Shown here piece by piece: positions 10,676 through 21,986 of a DNA stretch of 64,000 nt. Origin of the DNA: Vandiemenella viatica (taxonomy: Eukaryota; Arthropoda; Insecta; Orthoptera; Morabidae); contig JARYHS010013630.1 of NCBI GenBank assembly GCA_031002005.1, positions 33,939,504 through 34,003,503 on the forward strand. Reading direction: 5' to 3'. Each line of letters starts with the position of its first letter. The stretch's first letter is position 1. The translations under genes were made by a program, and so were the position numbers. Below the pieces are notes generated by a model that worked only from the letters and a program-made list of their open reading frames with translations, was not told the DNA's origin and ran no database searches.

Positions 10676-12814
10676 GAATTAGATTTACTAAACAATGAAA
10701 ACTGGTTAGAAGTATATAATGCGCAGGGTGTTAATGCGAAATTTGATTCCTTTCTGAATATATTTCTAACACTTTTTGAAGGTAGTTTCAAAAAAAGGAA
10801 AATTCTCAACACTCCAAACAATGAACTGGGCATGGGATGGATAACAAAGGGTATTAGAATCTCTAGTAAAACAAAGAGGGACCATTATTTAAAAATGAGA
10901 GAATCGGATAGCTATGCGCTGAAAGTTCACTATAAACTTTATTCTAAAATATTAAGAAATGTAATAAGGAAGGCCAAGAACAGGTACATATCGGCGAAAA
11001 TAGAAAATTCAGATAATAAAATGAGAACAATATGGAATATAATAAAGATTGAAACAGGAAAAACTGTAAATCACTCTAAAGACATAAAAATAGAACAAAA
11101 TGGATATGTGTATAGCGAAGTAGGGGAAGTTTGTGAAATATTTAACAAACATTTTACGTCAGTAGTAGATAAATTAGGCATAGAAAAGCAATCCCCACAT
11201 AGTGCTCTAAGGCTTCTTGAGACTGCTTTCCCAAATAGCTTTGTGGAGATGAAATTGCCACCAGTAACAGTCTCAGAAATAAATAAACTCATTAAACAAT
11301 TAAAACCTAAAAATTCTTCCAGCTATGACAATATTTCAAGTAAATTACTGAAAAGATGTTCAGACTGTATCAGTCATGTACTTGCTCAGATTTGTAATGA
11401 ATCCTTAATACAAGGTGTTTTTCCCGATAGACTAAAATATGCTGTTGTAAAACCATTATTTAAAAAAGGAGAAGTAACATGTGTAGACAACTATCGTCCC
11501 ATTTCATTACTTTCAACATTCTCAAAGGTTTTTGAAAAAGTCATGTATAGAAGAGTAATAAAACATGTTACACACTATAATATCCTAACTAATTCACAAT
11601 TTGGGTTCAAAAAAGGATCATCCATAGAAATGGCTATATATTCATTTTTAAATAACACATTTGAGGAACTGAATAATAAAATGAATCCTGTAGGAATATT
11701 TTGTGATCTTGCAAAAGCATTTGACTGTGTAAATCATGAATTACTTTTGAAAAAAATGGAATACTATGGTATTTTTGGGACCGCAGGTAAATGGTTTAAA
11801 TCATACATTGAAAGCCGAATGCAAAAAGTTTCAATTTTTGATTCTAAAATAAGTAAAGATGCTTCATCAGACTGGGAGAAAATAAAACATGGAATTCCAC
11901 AAGGCTCTGTCTTAGGTCCCCTCCTCTTTCTGTTATACATCAATGACCTTCCTGGAAATTTATCCGACAAAGTTAAGAGTGTTTTATTTGCAGATGACAC
12001 TAACCTGACTGTGCGTAAAACACCAAACAGTACTATAGAATTTAATGTAAATGAAGTACTTAGAGTAGTAGCAAATTGGTTTAAGGCAAATTCATTAAAA
12101 TTAAATTTTGAAAAAACACATTATATTAGGTTTAAAACAAAAAACTATGCACAGCCAGATATATGTATAAACTATAAAAACAACACAATCTTAGAAACAG
12201 AGAGTATAAAATTTCTTGGTATTAAAATAGATCAGAAACTCTGTTGGCATGATCATATCACTACACTACTGGCAAAGTTAAGTAGTGCCACCTTTGCAAT
12301 ACGAACACTTTCTCTAACAGCAGATCTAGAATTAATGAAACAGGTGTACTACTCATATTTTCATTCAGTAATGTCATATGGCATAATTTTTTGGGGAAAC
12401 TCTTCACAAATTAAAAAAGTTTTCATAGCACAGAAAAGAGCTATTAGGTTTCTGTGTAGGGTAAAACCAAGAACTTCTTGCAGACAACTCTTTAAGAAAC
12501 TCAATATTCTTACAATGTATTCTCAGTATATATATTCTCTCATGAGCTTTGTCATAGAAAATTTTAACCTGTTTACACCTAATTCACAGGTACACAGTTT
12601 CAATACAAGAAACAGAAATAACTTGCATAAAACACAAACATCTCTGTCATTAGTACAAAGAGGAGTTAATTATTCTGGGATACATCTGTTTAATAAACTA
12701 CCTAATCGTATAAAACAGCTTTCAGATAATAAAGATGTATTCAAACAAAAACTTAGAGATTATCTTATTGGCAACTCCTTCTACTCCATTCAAGAATTTG
12801 AAGAAAATAATTAA
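10676..12814 (+). CDS. CR1/L2-group LINE reverse transcriptase, open frame
   Basis: The frame is open from 10676, just after TAA TAG, to the stop at 12812-12814. The first in-frame ATG used here is 10832, giving 660 residues. From that ATG the RT landmarks fall in order: YRPISLLSTFSKVFEKV near residue 220, QFGFKKGSS near 260, DLAKAFDCVNHELL near 290, HGIPQGSVLGPLLF near 355, and the catalytic FADDTNL near 385. The C-terminal part ends LFNKLPNRIKQL and SFYSIQEF, a tail common to CR1-like insect elements. It would copy its own RNA at nicked target DNA, but without an endonuclease this copy could not mobilise itself. The absence of any stop over more than 2.1 kb marks it as one of the younger insertions in the window. 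Confidence 0.85.
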   Translation, partial: ELDLLNNENWLEVYNAQGVNAKFDSFLNIFLTLFEGSFKKRKILNTPNNELGMGWITKGIRISSKTKRDHYLKMRESDSYALKVHYKLYSKILRNVIRKAKNRYISAKIENSDNKMRTIWNIIKIETGKTVNHSKDIKIEQNGYVYSEVGEVCEIFNKHFTSVVDKLGIEKQSPHSALRLLETAFPNSFVEMKLPPVTVSEINKLIKQLKPKNSSSYDNISSKLLKRCSDCISHVLAQICNESLIQGVFPDRLKYAVVKPLFKKGEVTCVDNYRPISLLSTFSKVFEKVMYRRVIKHVTHYNILTNSQFGFKKGSSIEMAIYSFLNNTFEELNNKMNPVGIFCDLAKAFDCVNHELLLKKMEYYGIFGTAGKWFKSYIESRMQKVSIFDSKISKDASSDWEKIKHGIPQGSVLGPLLFLLYINDLPGNLSDKVKSVLFADDTNLTVRKTPNSTIEFNVNEVLRVVANWFKANSLKLNFEKTHYIRFKTKNYAQPDICINYKNNTILETESIKFLGIKIDQKLCWHDHITTLLAKLSSATFAIRTLSLTADLELMKQVYYSYFHSVMSYGIIFWGNSSQIKKVFIAQKRAIRFLCRVKPRTSCRQLFKKLNILTMYSQYIYSLMSFVIENFNLFTPNSQVHSFNTRNRNNLHKTQTSLSLVQRGVNYSGIHLFNKLPNRIKQLSDNKDVFKQKLRDYLIGNSFYSIQEFEENN

Positions 12815-12999
12815 TTGTACTCATTATGACGTTTGCAAAACTCAGTTGCAAAAATGTATGTTTATTATTTCTTGTATTTGTAAAATATGTATATATATAT
12901 ATTTACTATGATATGACTCATATTATGTGTATATGTATCAACAATGACATGTTTCACATCCCAGAGGTATTTCCTCAGCAGGGATCCATGGAACAAGAT

Positions 13000-13024
13000 T
13001 GATAAATAAATAAATAAAATAAAT
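13000..13024 (+). repeat. (AAAT)n tail of the LINE
   Basis: GATAAATAAATAAATAAAAT-like tetranucleotide repeats mark the 3' terminus of the LINE at 10650-13024. Confidence 0.75.
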
Positions 13025-14300
13025 GTGCTAGGTTTGTAGGGTGGAATGTTGTAACATGAGGCCATAATCATTCCAGGAAATATACTCTTGTATAAATTGA
13101 CTTAAGAGTAGTTAATGTCACCGAAATAGAATGTAGGCTTATTAATAGCATAGTGTCCTTTCGTGATTAAAACATTCTTGGAAAATTCCTTTGTTGACAA
13201 GATTAGACTTTCAATGCTGTTCCAAACAAATGAGGTCGAAATTTTTTGCTATTTTGCTAAAACAAATTATCTTTCACTACGTATTTTTAAGTAGTATATA
13301 AACCCGTTAGCAGATGTCAGCACTCGGCTGTTCCGGACACCAACTTTTGCGTTGAGCAGTACAATTGCAGCCTAAAAGCTGATTTGTAAGTCATTAGGAT
13401 TATTCCAGAGATCTTTAGACAGTGTGATTTTAGACGTTGACTTAGGATATCTTGCTTGCTGTTAAATAGAGTGTCCTATAGTTTTTAATGGGTATTACAA
13501 AAGTGTTTACTGAAAGCTCCATTAGAATATGGAGATGCTTGTCTTATCGTGTGCACAGCATCTTGATATCCGAAAGTCACGCAGACGAGAGGAACTTGTA
13601 CCTATGTAATAGAGCTATATATCAAGCAGACTAAAGTTTCAGTGAAGATATTGCTGATAGAATGTAATTGGGCGGTGCTCACTTGTTCCAGGATAAAAGT
13701 TGCGTTGGTAATACCTTTAAGGCAGGACTTTCTGACAGCACCGTTTCGAAAATTAGATACACTATACGTTACAGAGAGCCGACTCACTCGATTTAGGTAA
13801 GACAATGGAGAGGTACAACCTGCGCGGCTCTTACCTACCAATACCTTGAAGCTATTACACCAATCTTATAACAATTTAACAATTACGGCTTGCTTGTGTC
13901 TGTAGCTAATAATATGATTGCAATCTAAATAAACTATTAGTTCTCGGTATCGGGGTGTATTTTTATTCTTGTTTTGATGCAGAAGAGTTTGCTAGTTTGT
14001 TTCCCAACAAAGACGACCGCCACTGTAATACTTACAGACTTGATACACGAATAAGCTATATATGTTTTGAAATTCAATTGTTTTCTTATATTCTCTGAAG
14101 GGCTCCTCTGATACCAACAACCAAAATCTTGACCATGTTAAAAAATACTCCGACAACGTTCCGATTAAAAAGATTGCGATGTCTACTTTTCACGCAGGAT
14201 CCATCATCTAACATTCTTTTGGTGGGTTTGTACAAAAAAAAAAAAAAAAAAATTAATAATTAAAGGGTGTACAGGAGAGAGGGGTTGTTTTTTAAAAAAA
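13025..14300. other. Unassigned interval
   Basis: No coding similarity seen. A poly-A run of about 19 bases lies at 14234-14252, just upstream of the tandem repeats. Confidence 0.4.
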
Positions 14301-14313
14301 ATCCTTTTGGTCA

Positions 14314-14940
14314 GAAACGTTCTCCATGAAAAATTACATGTAATATATGCCCACTTTGATGATAATCGGTCAGACGGTGTCGACTGTAGATTTTTATAAA
14401 GAACATTGACAAAAATTAAGGGGGTGGAAGGAGGGAGAGGTTTTGAGCTTTGGCAGACCAAATGATGACAGGATTTTTCTCTTTGTTTTAAAGTATACAT
14501 GTGCAAAGTTCAATCAAAATCACATAAGAATTGAAAGTTTCTATAAAATTAAGGGTTGTAAAAGGTGTTTTTTTGGTAAGAAATCTTTTCAATGAAAAAT
14601 TATATGTATATCCCAACTTTAATGGAGATCAGTTAAATGGTGTCGGCTGTAGCTTTGTATAAAGAAAATTGGCAAAAATTGAAGTGTTGGATGGAGGAGA
14701 GGGGTTCAGTTTTTTTAAACCAGAAGTTGACAGTATTTTTCCATTTATTTTTGACTACACATGTCCAAAGTTCCATCGAAATCGCATACAAAATGTGGGT
14801 CTGTATAAAAATTAAGGGGTGGAAAGGGGTAAAAGGGATGGTTTCTCACAGCAATTTATATGGGGTCACTTTGGAGGTATACCCTATCAACAAAAAAAAT
14901 TTTCACTTAAATTGGTTAAAAATTGGCGAAGATATCGCTG
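14314..14940 (+). repeat. Tandem repeat, about 264-bp unit, 2.4 copies
   Basis: GAAAxxTTxTCxATGAAAAATTA begins units at 14314 and 14580, and a third partial unit starts near 14842. Units one and two share CGGTGTCG(A/G)CTGTAG, AACATT/AAAATTG(A/G)CAAAAATT, GGxGAGAGGxTT, ACATGTxCAAAGTTC and AAATTAAGGG in the same order, at visibly diverged but obvious similarity. Poly-A tracts sit at both borders (14234 and 14953). I do not recognise the family; a retroposon with internally repeated body is possible. Confidence 0.65.
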
Positions 14941-14952
14941 AACATACATACA

Positions 14953-14975
14953 AAAAAAAAAAAAAAAAAAAAAAT
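14953..14975 (+). repeat. Poly-A tract
   Basis: An uninterrupted A run follows AACATACATAC. It may be the tail of a retroposed copy ending here. Confidence 0.6.
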
Positions 14976-14999
14976 GCAGACGAATTGAGAACCTCCTCC

Positions 15000-15599
15000 T
15001 TTTTTGTAAGTTGGTTAACAAATTTCGAGGTTCCTGAGAACTGTTCTGTGGATTGGCGAGGAAGCCAAGTTTGACGCGTTTAGAAAAGATTTGAGGAAAT
15101 GAACTGGGCGGCAGTTTGAATGTTCCGAAGCCAAATACATGTAACCAGTGGGATTTTTTTACCTGTTTCTGGTTTTGGCTGAACCTGGAGGGAAAACGAA
15201 GATGGGAGGCCAATGGCTAACGACCCGAAGAGATGCTTGCTGACTGCGTAAGCTGCTAGTTCGTGTCTGGGTGTGCAGGCGCGTACTACTGCCGCCGTAC
15301 ACAATGGGGTACTTGACTGATTATGGAAAAGTAGTCAGTATTGTAGCTGCGCGTCTGCTATAACCCAAAAATATGTTATTTCTTAAAAAAAACGGGATAA
15401 TGCAAAATTTTCTAATTTTATGCGCTGATTTCAATATTGGCGCCAAATCGCTCGTAGCTGTCATGTCGTTTCTTGTGACGTCACATCTCTGCTCGTGCCG
15501 GTATAAACGGACGGTTTGCTTACTTCGTGGATGAAATGAGTTCTACAGTTTACAAGAGGTGTTTAGTGTGTCAGCATGTAAATACAACGTTTAAAACAC

Positions 15600-15600
<1 letters not shown>
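15000..15600. other. Unassigned interval
   Basis: No gene recognised. The minus-strand frames at 14887-15304 have no family features. Confidence 0.4.

Positions 15601-15603
<3 letters not shown>

Positions 15604-15648
<45 letters not shown>
15604..15648 (+). repeat. Poly-T tract of about 45 bases
   Basis: A homopolymer T run after AACACCAA. On the minus strand it is a poly-A tail that could end a retroposed sequence; no body with recognisable features is attached. Confidence 0.7.
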
Positions 15649-15652
<4 letters not shown>

Positions 15653-15862
15653 CCACACAAGGAAAATATGCCGAAAAAGTGGCTAAAGTTTGCACGACGG
15701 GACACAGCGTATTTATAATTATTATTAAATTCATTGCTATGGAGCTAAAAGTTTTCAATATATATTTGTGAAACTACTTTGACGTAAGTTTTGACTTAAT
15801 ATTTTTATTATGTTTAATAAGCTATGTACCTCAATATTTTGTTATGTGAAAAACTTAAATCT

Positions 15863-15946
15863 ATATACTATTATATATCTGTAAGCAAGCTGCGTATGTC
15901 TCTTTATACTATTATATATCTGTAAGCAAACTGCGTATGTCACTTT
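15863..15946 (+). repeat. Two-copy 42-bp tandem duplication
   Basis: TATACTATTATATATCTGTA followed by AGCAA(G/A)CTGCGTATGTC occurs at 15863 and again at 15905, with almost no differences. A recent local duplication. Confidence 0.75.
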
Positions 15947-15949
15947 ACT

Positions 15950-16795
15950 GGAATGGGTATCGCGCAATAAGTACCGCAGCCATTTGGATGTGGTTTTCAA
16001 GTTTTTAGAGCTAATGGTGCCAATCAAAATCTGGGAAAACAGCTAATGACGTATGTGTAGCATGGCAATGAGCAAACAATTAAAAACCTTTATATTTGGA
16101 AAATTGTGGGCTGCCGATCATTATGCACTTCAGACGCGCACTCCATTCGCAAAAATCTGACAAAACTAAGGATTCAATTTTATTTTTTTACTTTTGTTAT
16201 TTAGTTTTTTGTACCGCAGTACTCTAAAGTAAACGGAATATGTGAATCAAACGTAATCACCATTAATTTACATCGTAACAGGTTAGTTGTCATGTAAAAT
16301 GCATTAGATTAATTTTCGTGGTAGACATAGATTGTCTTTGGTAGACAGTTAAATTTTGTCTCTGTTACAATATGTTTTTCGTGATCGCTAAACATTATTA
16401 AGCCAATATTTTTTCGTTACATATCGTTATGGATACGAAATTCAGTTTTTTTAACGAAAGATGTCTTAGAAAAAAGCTAACAGGTAAATACATAGTGTTT
16501 CCTTAATAACTTCTACAGAGCTGTCTATTATTTCGATACACTTTATTCGATTAATATATATTTGGTGGCTCTCATGTGCAAATATTCTTAAACGTGTGTA
16601 CAAATTTTGGCTGCTGTTCAAACCACTAGCAGTAAAATAAACTGTTCTTCCTATAAAATAACCATGATTTTCTAATGTTTATCTCCATACGTGCAATTGA
16701 GTTAATGGCGGTAGCAACATGCAACCAATGAAATTAAAAATTAATTAGTCATCTTAACACCTTATGTTACACCCCGTAAATTATAAAACTAGATC
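15950..16795. other. Unassigned AT-rich interval
   Basis: Nothing coding or repeated was recognised between the short tandem duplication and the 3' end of the minus-strand LINE. Confidence 0.4.
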
Positions 16796-16870
16796 CATTA
16801 CCTACATCTACATAATATATACTCTGCAATTCACAAAATTGTGGGTGGCAGAGGGTGCTCAGCACCAAAG

Positions 16871-17854
16871 CTAATCTCTTTGCTGTGCATTCCAATCCCT
16901 AACAGTTGGAGGGAAAAAAGAATTCATATAAGAATCAGTCCGGCACCTTATTTCTCTAATTTTATCTTTCCTGTCCTTCCGACTCAAATAGGTTGGTGGA
17001 AGAAGTATTTCACTACACTCAAAAGTGAAAGTGGGAGTACGCATGTTTTCCAATAAGTTTAAACGAAACGTGTGTCGTCTATCTACCAGAGACTCCCAAC
17101 CTAATCTACTAATCAGTTCTGTGACGCTTTCATAAGGACTGTAGCAAGCGGTCACGAATCGAGCGGCTCTTCTCTGTACTTTCTCTATACTTTCGATCAA
17201 TCCCTTACGAAACGGGTCCCAGATGGCACAACAATAATCCAAATGTGAACGCACAAGAGATTTGTACGCTATCTCCCTTGTTTGTTCATTACAATTATTC
17301 AAGATTCGACCTATGAATCGCAGCCTAGAATTTGCTCTACCTACTAACGAATTAATGTGTATGTCCCATTTCATGTTCCTTTGCACTGTTACTCCCAAAT
17401 ATTTCATAGAATCGACCCTATCAATAACTGTATTGTTTAACTCGTATTTCTGAACAATTGGATTCTTTTTGTTAGTTATGCTCATTGTCTTGCACTTTTT
17501 ACAATTTAGAGTAAGTTGCCACTCGGCACACCAAGCCAAAATAACATCCAGATCGCGCTGAATTTCTAAGCAATCGGCCAAATTTCTTACTTCCCTATAA
17601 ATAACCGCATCATCAGCAAACAATCTAAAAAGGCTTTTCACTTTGTCTCCGAGATCGTTTATAAAAATTAAGAAAAGAAGTGGTCCTATTACACTTCCTT
17701 GAGGTACACCCGAAGTAACATCTATATTAGAAGAACTTTCTCCTTCAACGACAACATACTGCGACCGACTAGTTAGAAAATCCTTTGTCCATTCACAAAG
17801 CTGATCCGATATACCGTACGCTCGAAGCTTCGCTAAAAGGTGGTTGTGTGGCAC
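16871..17854 (-). pseudogene. LINE RT, palm to C-terminus
   Basis: A 327-codon minus-strand frame contains TSGVPQGSVIGPLLFLIFIN, the catalytic LFADDAVIY, and MKYLGVTV. It ends with RSHLDYCCAIWDP, VQRRAARFVT and SVTELISRLGW, the standard C-terminal block of CR1/L2-like reverse transcriptases. The frame continues upstream as FLDFQKAFDSVPH, but a TAA at about 17898 (where Glu is usual) interrupts it. The catalytic Asp pair is intact, so the loss is through stops and frameshifts upstream rather than at the active site. Confidence 0.8.
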
Positions 17855-18072
17855 AGAGTCAAAGGCTTTCTGGAAATCTAAAAAAATTGCATCTACTTAA
17901 GAACATGCATCGATAACTTTCATTACGTCGTGTGTAAATAGGGCCAGCTTTGTTTCACATGATCTTTTCTTCCGAAATCCGTGTTGATTTGTTATAAGCA
18001 AATTATTATCATCTAGAAAATTCATAATGTTCGAGCATACAATATGCTCCATAACTCTACTACAAACAGATG

Positions 18073-18860
18073 TTATAGATATGGGACGATAGTTTCCAGG
18101 ATCACTTCGATCACCTTTTTTAAAATCGGAGTTACTGGCGCGATTTTCCAGTCTGAAGGTACTTTTCGCTCTTCTAATGATTTACTGAATATATCAGACA
18201 GAAATGGCCCGATTTCCGTCGCATACTCTGAAAATACTCTTACTGGAATTCCATCCGGGCCCGGTGCTTTCCCCCACTTCAGGAGCTCTAATTGCTTAAC
18301 GATACCTGCAGTATTTATTCGTAATGATTCCATCACCGACTCGCCATGGCGTGGGAAAACGGGAATACTATCATATGTTCATTTGTAAATGAATTTTTGA
18401 ATACAGTATTTAGTACGCCAGCTTTATCGCGGCTTTCATTAACCTCGGAACCTTCACGAATTAGTGCTGGAATATTGCTATTGGTACAATTAACTTTTCG
18501 TACATACGACCAAAATTTCTTTGGATTTTCTGTGAGACTCTTAGAGAGAGAGAGTTGGAGTGAAAATTGTTAAAGGCTTCGCGCATTACATTCTTAATCC
18601 GTCCTCTTAAATCAGCTAAGGTTTCTAAATCGCTGCGACACCCCTTCCTTCTTGAGCGTGCGTGTATTTTCCTTTGTTTTTTTGCGTAATCTTTTGATTT
18701 CGCATGTGTACCACGGTGGATCATTCCCCCCCTTTATTGTCCGCTTTGGTATATGTATTTCCATGCCTTCCCTGACTATATGTATAAAACGATGCCATAT
18801 CTCTTCAACGGTGTCCTTTGTTGACTTGAAGTTATGGTAATTATTCCTCAGGTAGGTTCT
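18073..18860 (-). pseudogene. LINE ORF2 linker and RT fingers, broken into several frames
   Basis: Minus-strand pieces at 18612-18965, 18461-18724 and 18073-18336 line up as one protein. They carry RTIKGGNDPPWYTCEIKRL, then NFGRMYEKLIVPIA, then KWGKAPGPDGIPVRVF and PSDWKIAPVTPI. The (G)KAPGPDGIP box is the classical start of a non-LTR RT. Each piece ends in a frameshift, and an AG-rich run at 18542-18555 is a likely slippage site. Confidence 0.75.
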
Positions 18861-19723
18861 CAAACACTCCTTTGAGGCCTTACTGAATCTGTATACAATC
18901 CGCCCTTTTTCCTTTTTCGCTTGGTCATTAATTTGACAGTCGCAATTACCGCTTTTTGATCGCATATTCTTGTGGTCGTTGAAATGTCGGTAAATAATTC
19001 TGGCCTGTTGGTAACCAGCAAGTCTAAAATGTTTTCGCTACCGTTATGACAACGCGTAAGTTCATTAACTAGCTGCTCGAGATGATTATCTGACAACAAC
19101 TCGAGAATTACTTCAGAAGCTGCCTTATACCTGTTACCTGTGATGTGAACGTAATTACGCCAGTCAATATAAGGCAGATTGAAGTTGCCTCCTAGAATCA
19201 TAGCATGATCCTTAAAACGACTAGCTATACTATTTACATTATATCTTAACTCCTCGACAATAGCTATGTAGGAATCGGGTGGACGGTAGAAGGCGCCTAT
19301 GATGAGTTTTGACCCAGCAACGTTGAGTTTAATCCATATGATTTCACAGATTGTATCGGCGTCTATTTCATTACATGGGAGAAATTTACTCACAGCTATA
19401 AATACCCCACCTCCATGAGAATGTAATCTGTCTTTACGAAAAACGTTCATACTATCTTTAAAAGTTTCGCTGGAACTTATTTCCGGTTTCAACCAACTTT
19501 CTGTACCGATAACGATATCCGCTTCTGTACCACAAATAACGCTTTCAAGTTCTGGTTGTTTGTTACAAACTCTTCTACAGTTAATTACGAGAACTTCTAA
19601 CTGACGAGATTCTTTTACGTTGCTCCTACATTCCGGTGTTGCGTGTGATTGGATTGCCTGTAACTGAATTTCGTGATTCGGGTCTTCCTCCCTCAGCCTA
19701 AAAAACCACACAGTGCATTCCAC
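18860..19723 (-). pseudogene. LINE apurinic-type endonuclease domain
   Basis: This 287-codon frame has the AP-endonuclease-like landmarks in order: LEVLVINCRRV, VIGTESWLK, GGGVFIAVS, LIIGAFYRPP, MILGGNFNLPYIDW and, at the end, RICDQKAVI. Two catalytic positions are altered: the usual GDFN is GNFN (Asp to Asn) and the terminal SDH is CDQ. The frame is otherwise long and uninterrupted. In an active LINE this domain nicks the target DNA; here it should be inactive. It lies directly downstream of ORF1 (80 bp gap), as expected for an ORF1-ORF2 pair. Confidence 0.8.
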
Positions 19724-19804
19724 ACGGCCCCTGCCACCCGTGTAGCCGATTCACGTTTGAAGTGCACACCTGACCGATTAAGGGGAACCCTACAAGACTC
19801 GACC

Positions 19805-20518
19805 CTATGGCGAAGATCGATAAAATCTGCAGCCAATGTCATCACAGAAACGTCGTAGTCTCTGGTTCAGCCCCTCAATACGGCTCTGAACCATAGGTCC
19901 ACAATTAACTCTGTCTATGATGCTACAGATGGTTAGCTCTGCCGATATCTTGTAGTCACTGGCCACAGAGTTCACCCTTTCAGCCAGCCGCCGGAAGGAA
20001 GAGAGGATAACCTCCAACCCAAGGCGGCAAGCATCATTGGTGGCGACATGAGCCACAATCTGTAGTTGGCTACACCCCGTCCCTTCTATGGCATCCGGGA
20101 TGGCCTGTTCCACATCTCGGATCAGGCCAACCGGAATACACACTGAATGGACGTTGGATTTCTTCCCCGAGGAATCCGCCATTTCCCTAAGAGGCTCTAA
20201 TAACCGCCTAACATCAGAGGTCCCAACTACCAGAATGCCCTTCTGCGTTTGCTCAGACCTGGCGGGCTGGGGGGCCGTCAACTCGCAGGATGACAATTGT
20301 GGGACTGAGTCAGCCTCCGACAATACATCAAACCGGTTGGACAGACGAACAAGTTCAGCGTCTTGGCCTTTAAGCCTGTTCGACTGCCCCCGTGTGCGGC
20401 TTCGAAGTCTAGAAGCCATACGCCAGTCACCAACAGGTGACTGCGGCACAGCATCCAACACTTCAGCCTGGGTTGCAGGTACGACGGTCGATATGGGAGA
20501 ATCTGTGATAGGCATGGC
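19805..20518 (-). pseudogene. LINE ORF1, C-terminal part with SGNH/esterase-like region
   Basis: A 236-codon frame contains ILVVGTSDVRRLLEPLR, then a long alpha/beta-looking stretch with IVAHVATNDACRLG, and ends with LRRFCDDIGCRFYRS. The order G(D)S-x-x-R, then H-x-(G)TND, is the pattern of the SGNH/GDSL hydrolase-like domain known in ORF1 of CR1-group LINEs. The nucleophile block reads GTSD instead of GDS and the Gly of GTND is Ala, so a working hydrolase is doubtful. The N-terminal part lies beyond the hAT insertion, at 21987-22141. The junction is in frame once one target duplication is removed. Confidence 0.7.
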
Positions 20519-21986
20519 TAGTGTTGCAAACTGAAAAAAAACAAAATGTTTTTTTTCAACTTTTTGAAAAAAAACATGAAAAAAAACCTAGCACCCGTGT
20601 TTTTTTTCTAAATTTTGTTTTTTTTTCAGAAAATAATATATTTCATAAATTATAGTTTTATTTAAGGAACTTCCATTTTACAAGTGTGTTTTAAGTCTTA
20701 CTGAATCATATAATGTCTAACATAATGATTCATAAGTGTATCTATATAGGTAACATAATTTTATTCATCCTCTATGTCAGTACCACATTCACTAGTATCA
20801 GTAATACCAACACTAGTTCGGTCGGTGTCGGAATTTTCTGTCTCTTCTTCTGTCTCCTCTAACTTCAGAAATAGTTAAATTTTCTTTTACTGGTTGTTCT
20901 TATATTGTACGCAAAAGATTTTCAGATTGAAATTTTAAATTGTGAGCAAAGTACACACTGTGCATAAAGACTGCGCCAATAGTTCTGTATTACGGTCTTT
21001 TAAGTTTGAATTAAAATCGATTATCATACAAAATAGGAGCTTTATTTCTTTTCAATCGTTTGTTTACACCAACGGTTGCAAGGAAACGATTCATAATTAG
21101 GGACCGTGCACAAATTACGTGGCTCGGTCCAGAGGGAGGAGGGGTTAGCTGGAAGGCTACTCTGGGCTACGTAAGGAGAGGGGGGGGGGGGGTTCCTAGA
21201 CAGGCCACGTAACTTTCCTTTCGTAACATTTTTCACAGTTAAAATGAGGAACTGATCTCACAACAGCATGTGGGTGAGTATTTATTTCCCTCAGTTAATT
21301 AAACCCGTATGTAATTTACAATAGTCTGACAAGAGAAAATAGTACAAAATGTCTTCTGGAATCAAAACGGAAGAAAGCTATATGCTTCGTGAACAGGGGA
21401 AGGGGGGGGGGGCAAAAGCCACGTAGGGCTACGTGGGGGTTCACAGGAGGCCAAAATGAAGCTATGTGGTTTATGCACGCTCCCTTACTGACAATTTAAT
21501 GAGTCAGTACCACTATACTCTGAGAGTTAACAAGTATACGAATATAAGGAAAGTCCAATAAGGCAAAAAACCGTGGATAAATTTTAAATTCCTAATTTTT
21601 TTCAAAGATCTATAGTTAATTTTTTAGGGCTGGCAGCACTATTTCAAATAGCAAGTATCAATCCAAACAATGGGGAATGGGGATTCCTTCTCGCGCAACC
21701 TAGTCTCTTCGGGAAATCCCCGTTCTTAAAGAAAATTTCAGTCAATTTAGTCAATATTTCAAATTTTTTTTCCTACTGAACCAGAAAAATATAGTAGATT
21801 TTAAACTAAGATAAGTACTTAGAATAAACTCTAAAACAGTCATTTTTAACGATAACTGCCTTACAAATTTGAGATTTAGTAGTTGTGAAAAAAAACGTGT
21901 TCCTGAAAAAAAACATGTTTTTTTTTCAAAGTTTTTTTTCATGTTTTTTTTCAAGCCAGAAAAAAAACCGTTTTTTTACAACACTA
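20519..21986. mobile_element. hAT-type non-autonomous element in LINE ORF1
   Basis: Terminal inverted repeats TAGTGTTG(C/T)AAA bound a 1468-bp insertion, with the 8-bp direct duplication GGCATGGC at 20511-20518 and 21987-21994. A TAG/CTA end and 8-bp duplication are the hAT signature. The terminal 60-100 bp on each side are packed with runs of GTTTTTTTTC and GAAAAAAAAC, which may act as subterminal transposase sites. No transposase frame is present. The central part carries a separate Harbinger-like MITE at 21100-21484. Confidence 0.85.
21100..21484 (-). mobile_element. PIF/Harbinger-like MITE (copy 1)
   Basis: A 385-bp element with imperfect inverted ends (GGGACCGTGCACAAATTACG at the left; complement of the right end GGGAGCGTGCATAAACCACA) flanked by a TTA duplication at 21097-21099 and 21485-21487. 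A GGG-initial inverted repeat plus 3-bp TTA duplication fits PIF/Harbinger. C-rich or G-rich runs lie just inside both ends. It is the same family, in opposite orientation, as the copy at 31136-31519: both share the GATTCCAGAAGACATTTTGT core and flanking text. Confidence 0.8.

Larger units (their letters stand above)
10650..13024 (+). mobile_element. CR1/L2-group LINE, 5'-truncated
   Basis: The element holds the linker between endonuclease and reverse transcriptase, a full RT with C-terminal region, a short 3'UTR and a simple-repeat tail. The endonuclease and ORF1 are missing, as expected from 5' truncation during target-primed reverse transcription. The 3'UTR from 12815 carries GTTTCACATCCCAGAGG-like and GGAACAAGATTGATAAATAAA-like text just before the AAAT tail, a pattern I associate with CR1-related insect LINEs. 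The exact 5' junction is uncertain (10640-10676). Confidence 0.8.

Noticed and set aside
18044..18388. 114-codon + strand frame
   Set aside because: Antisense of the LINE RT fingers region.
20088..20534. 148-codon + strand frame
   Set aside because: Antisense of LINE ORF1.
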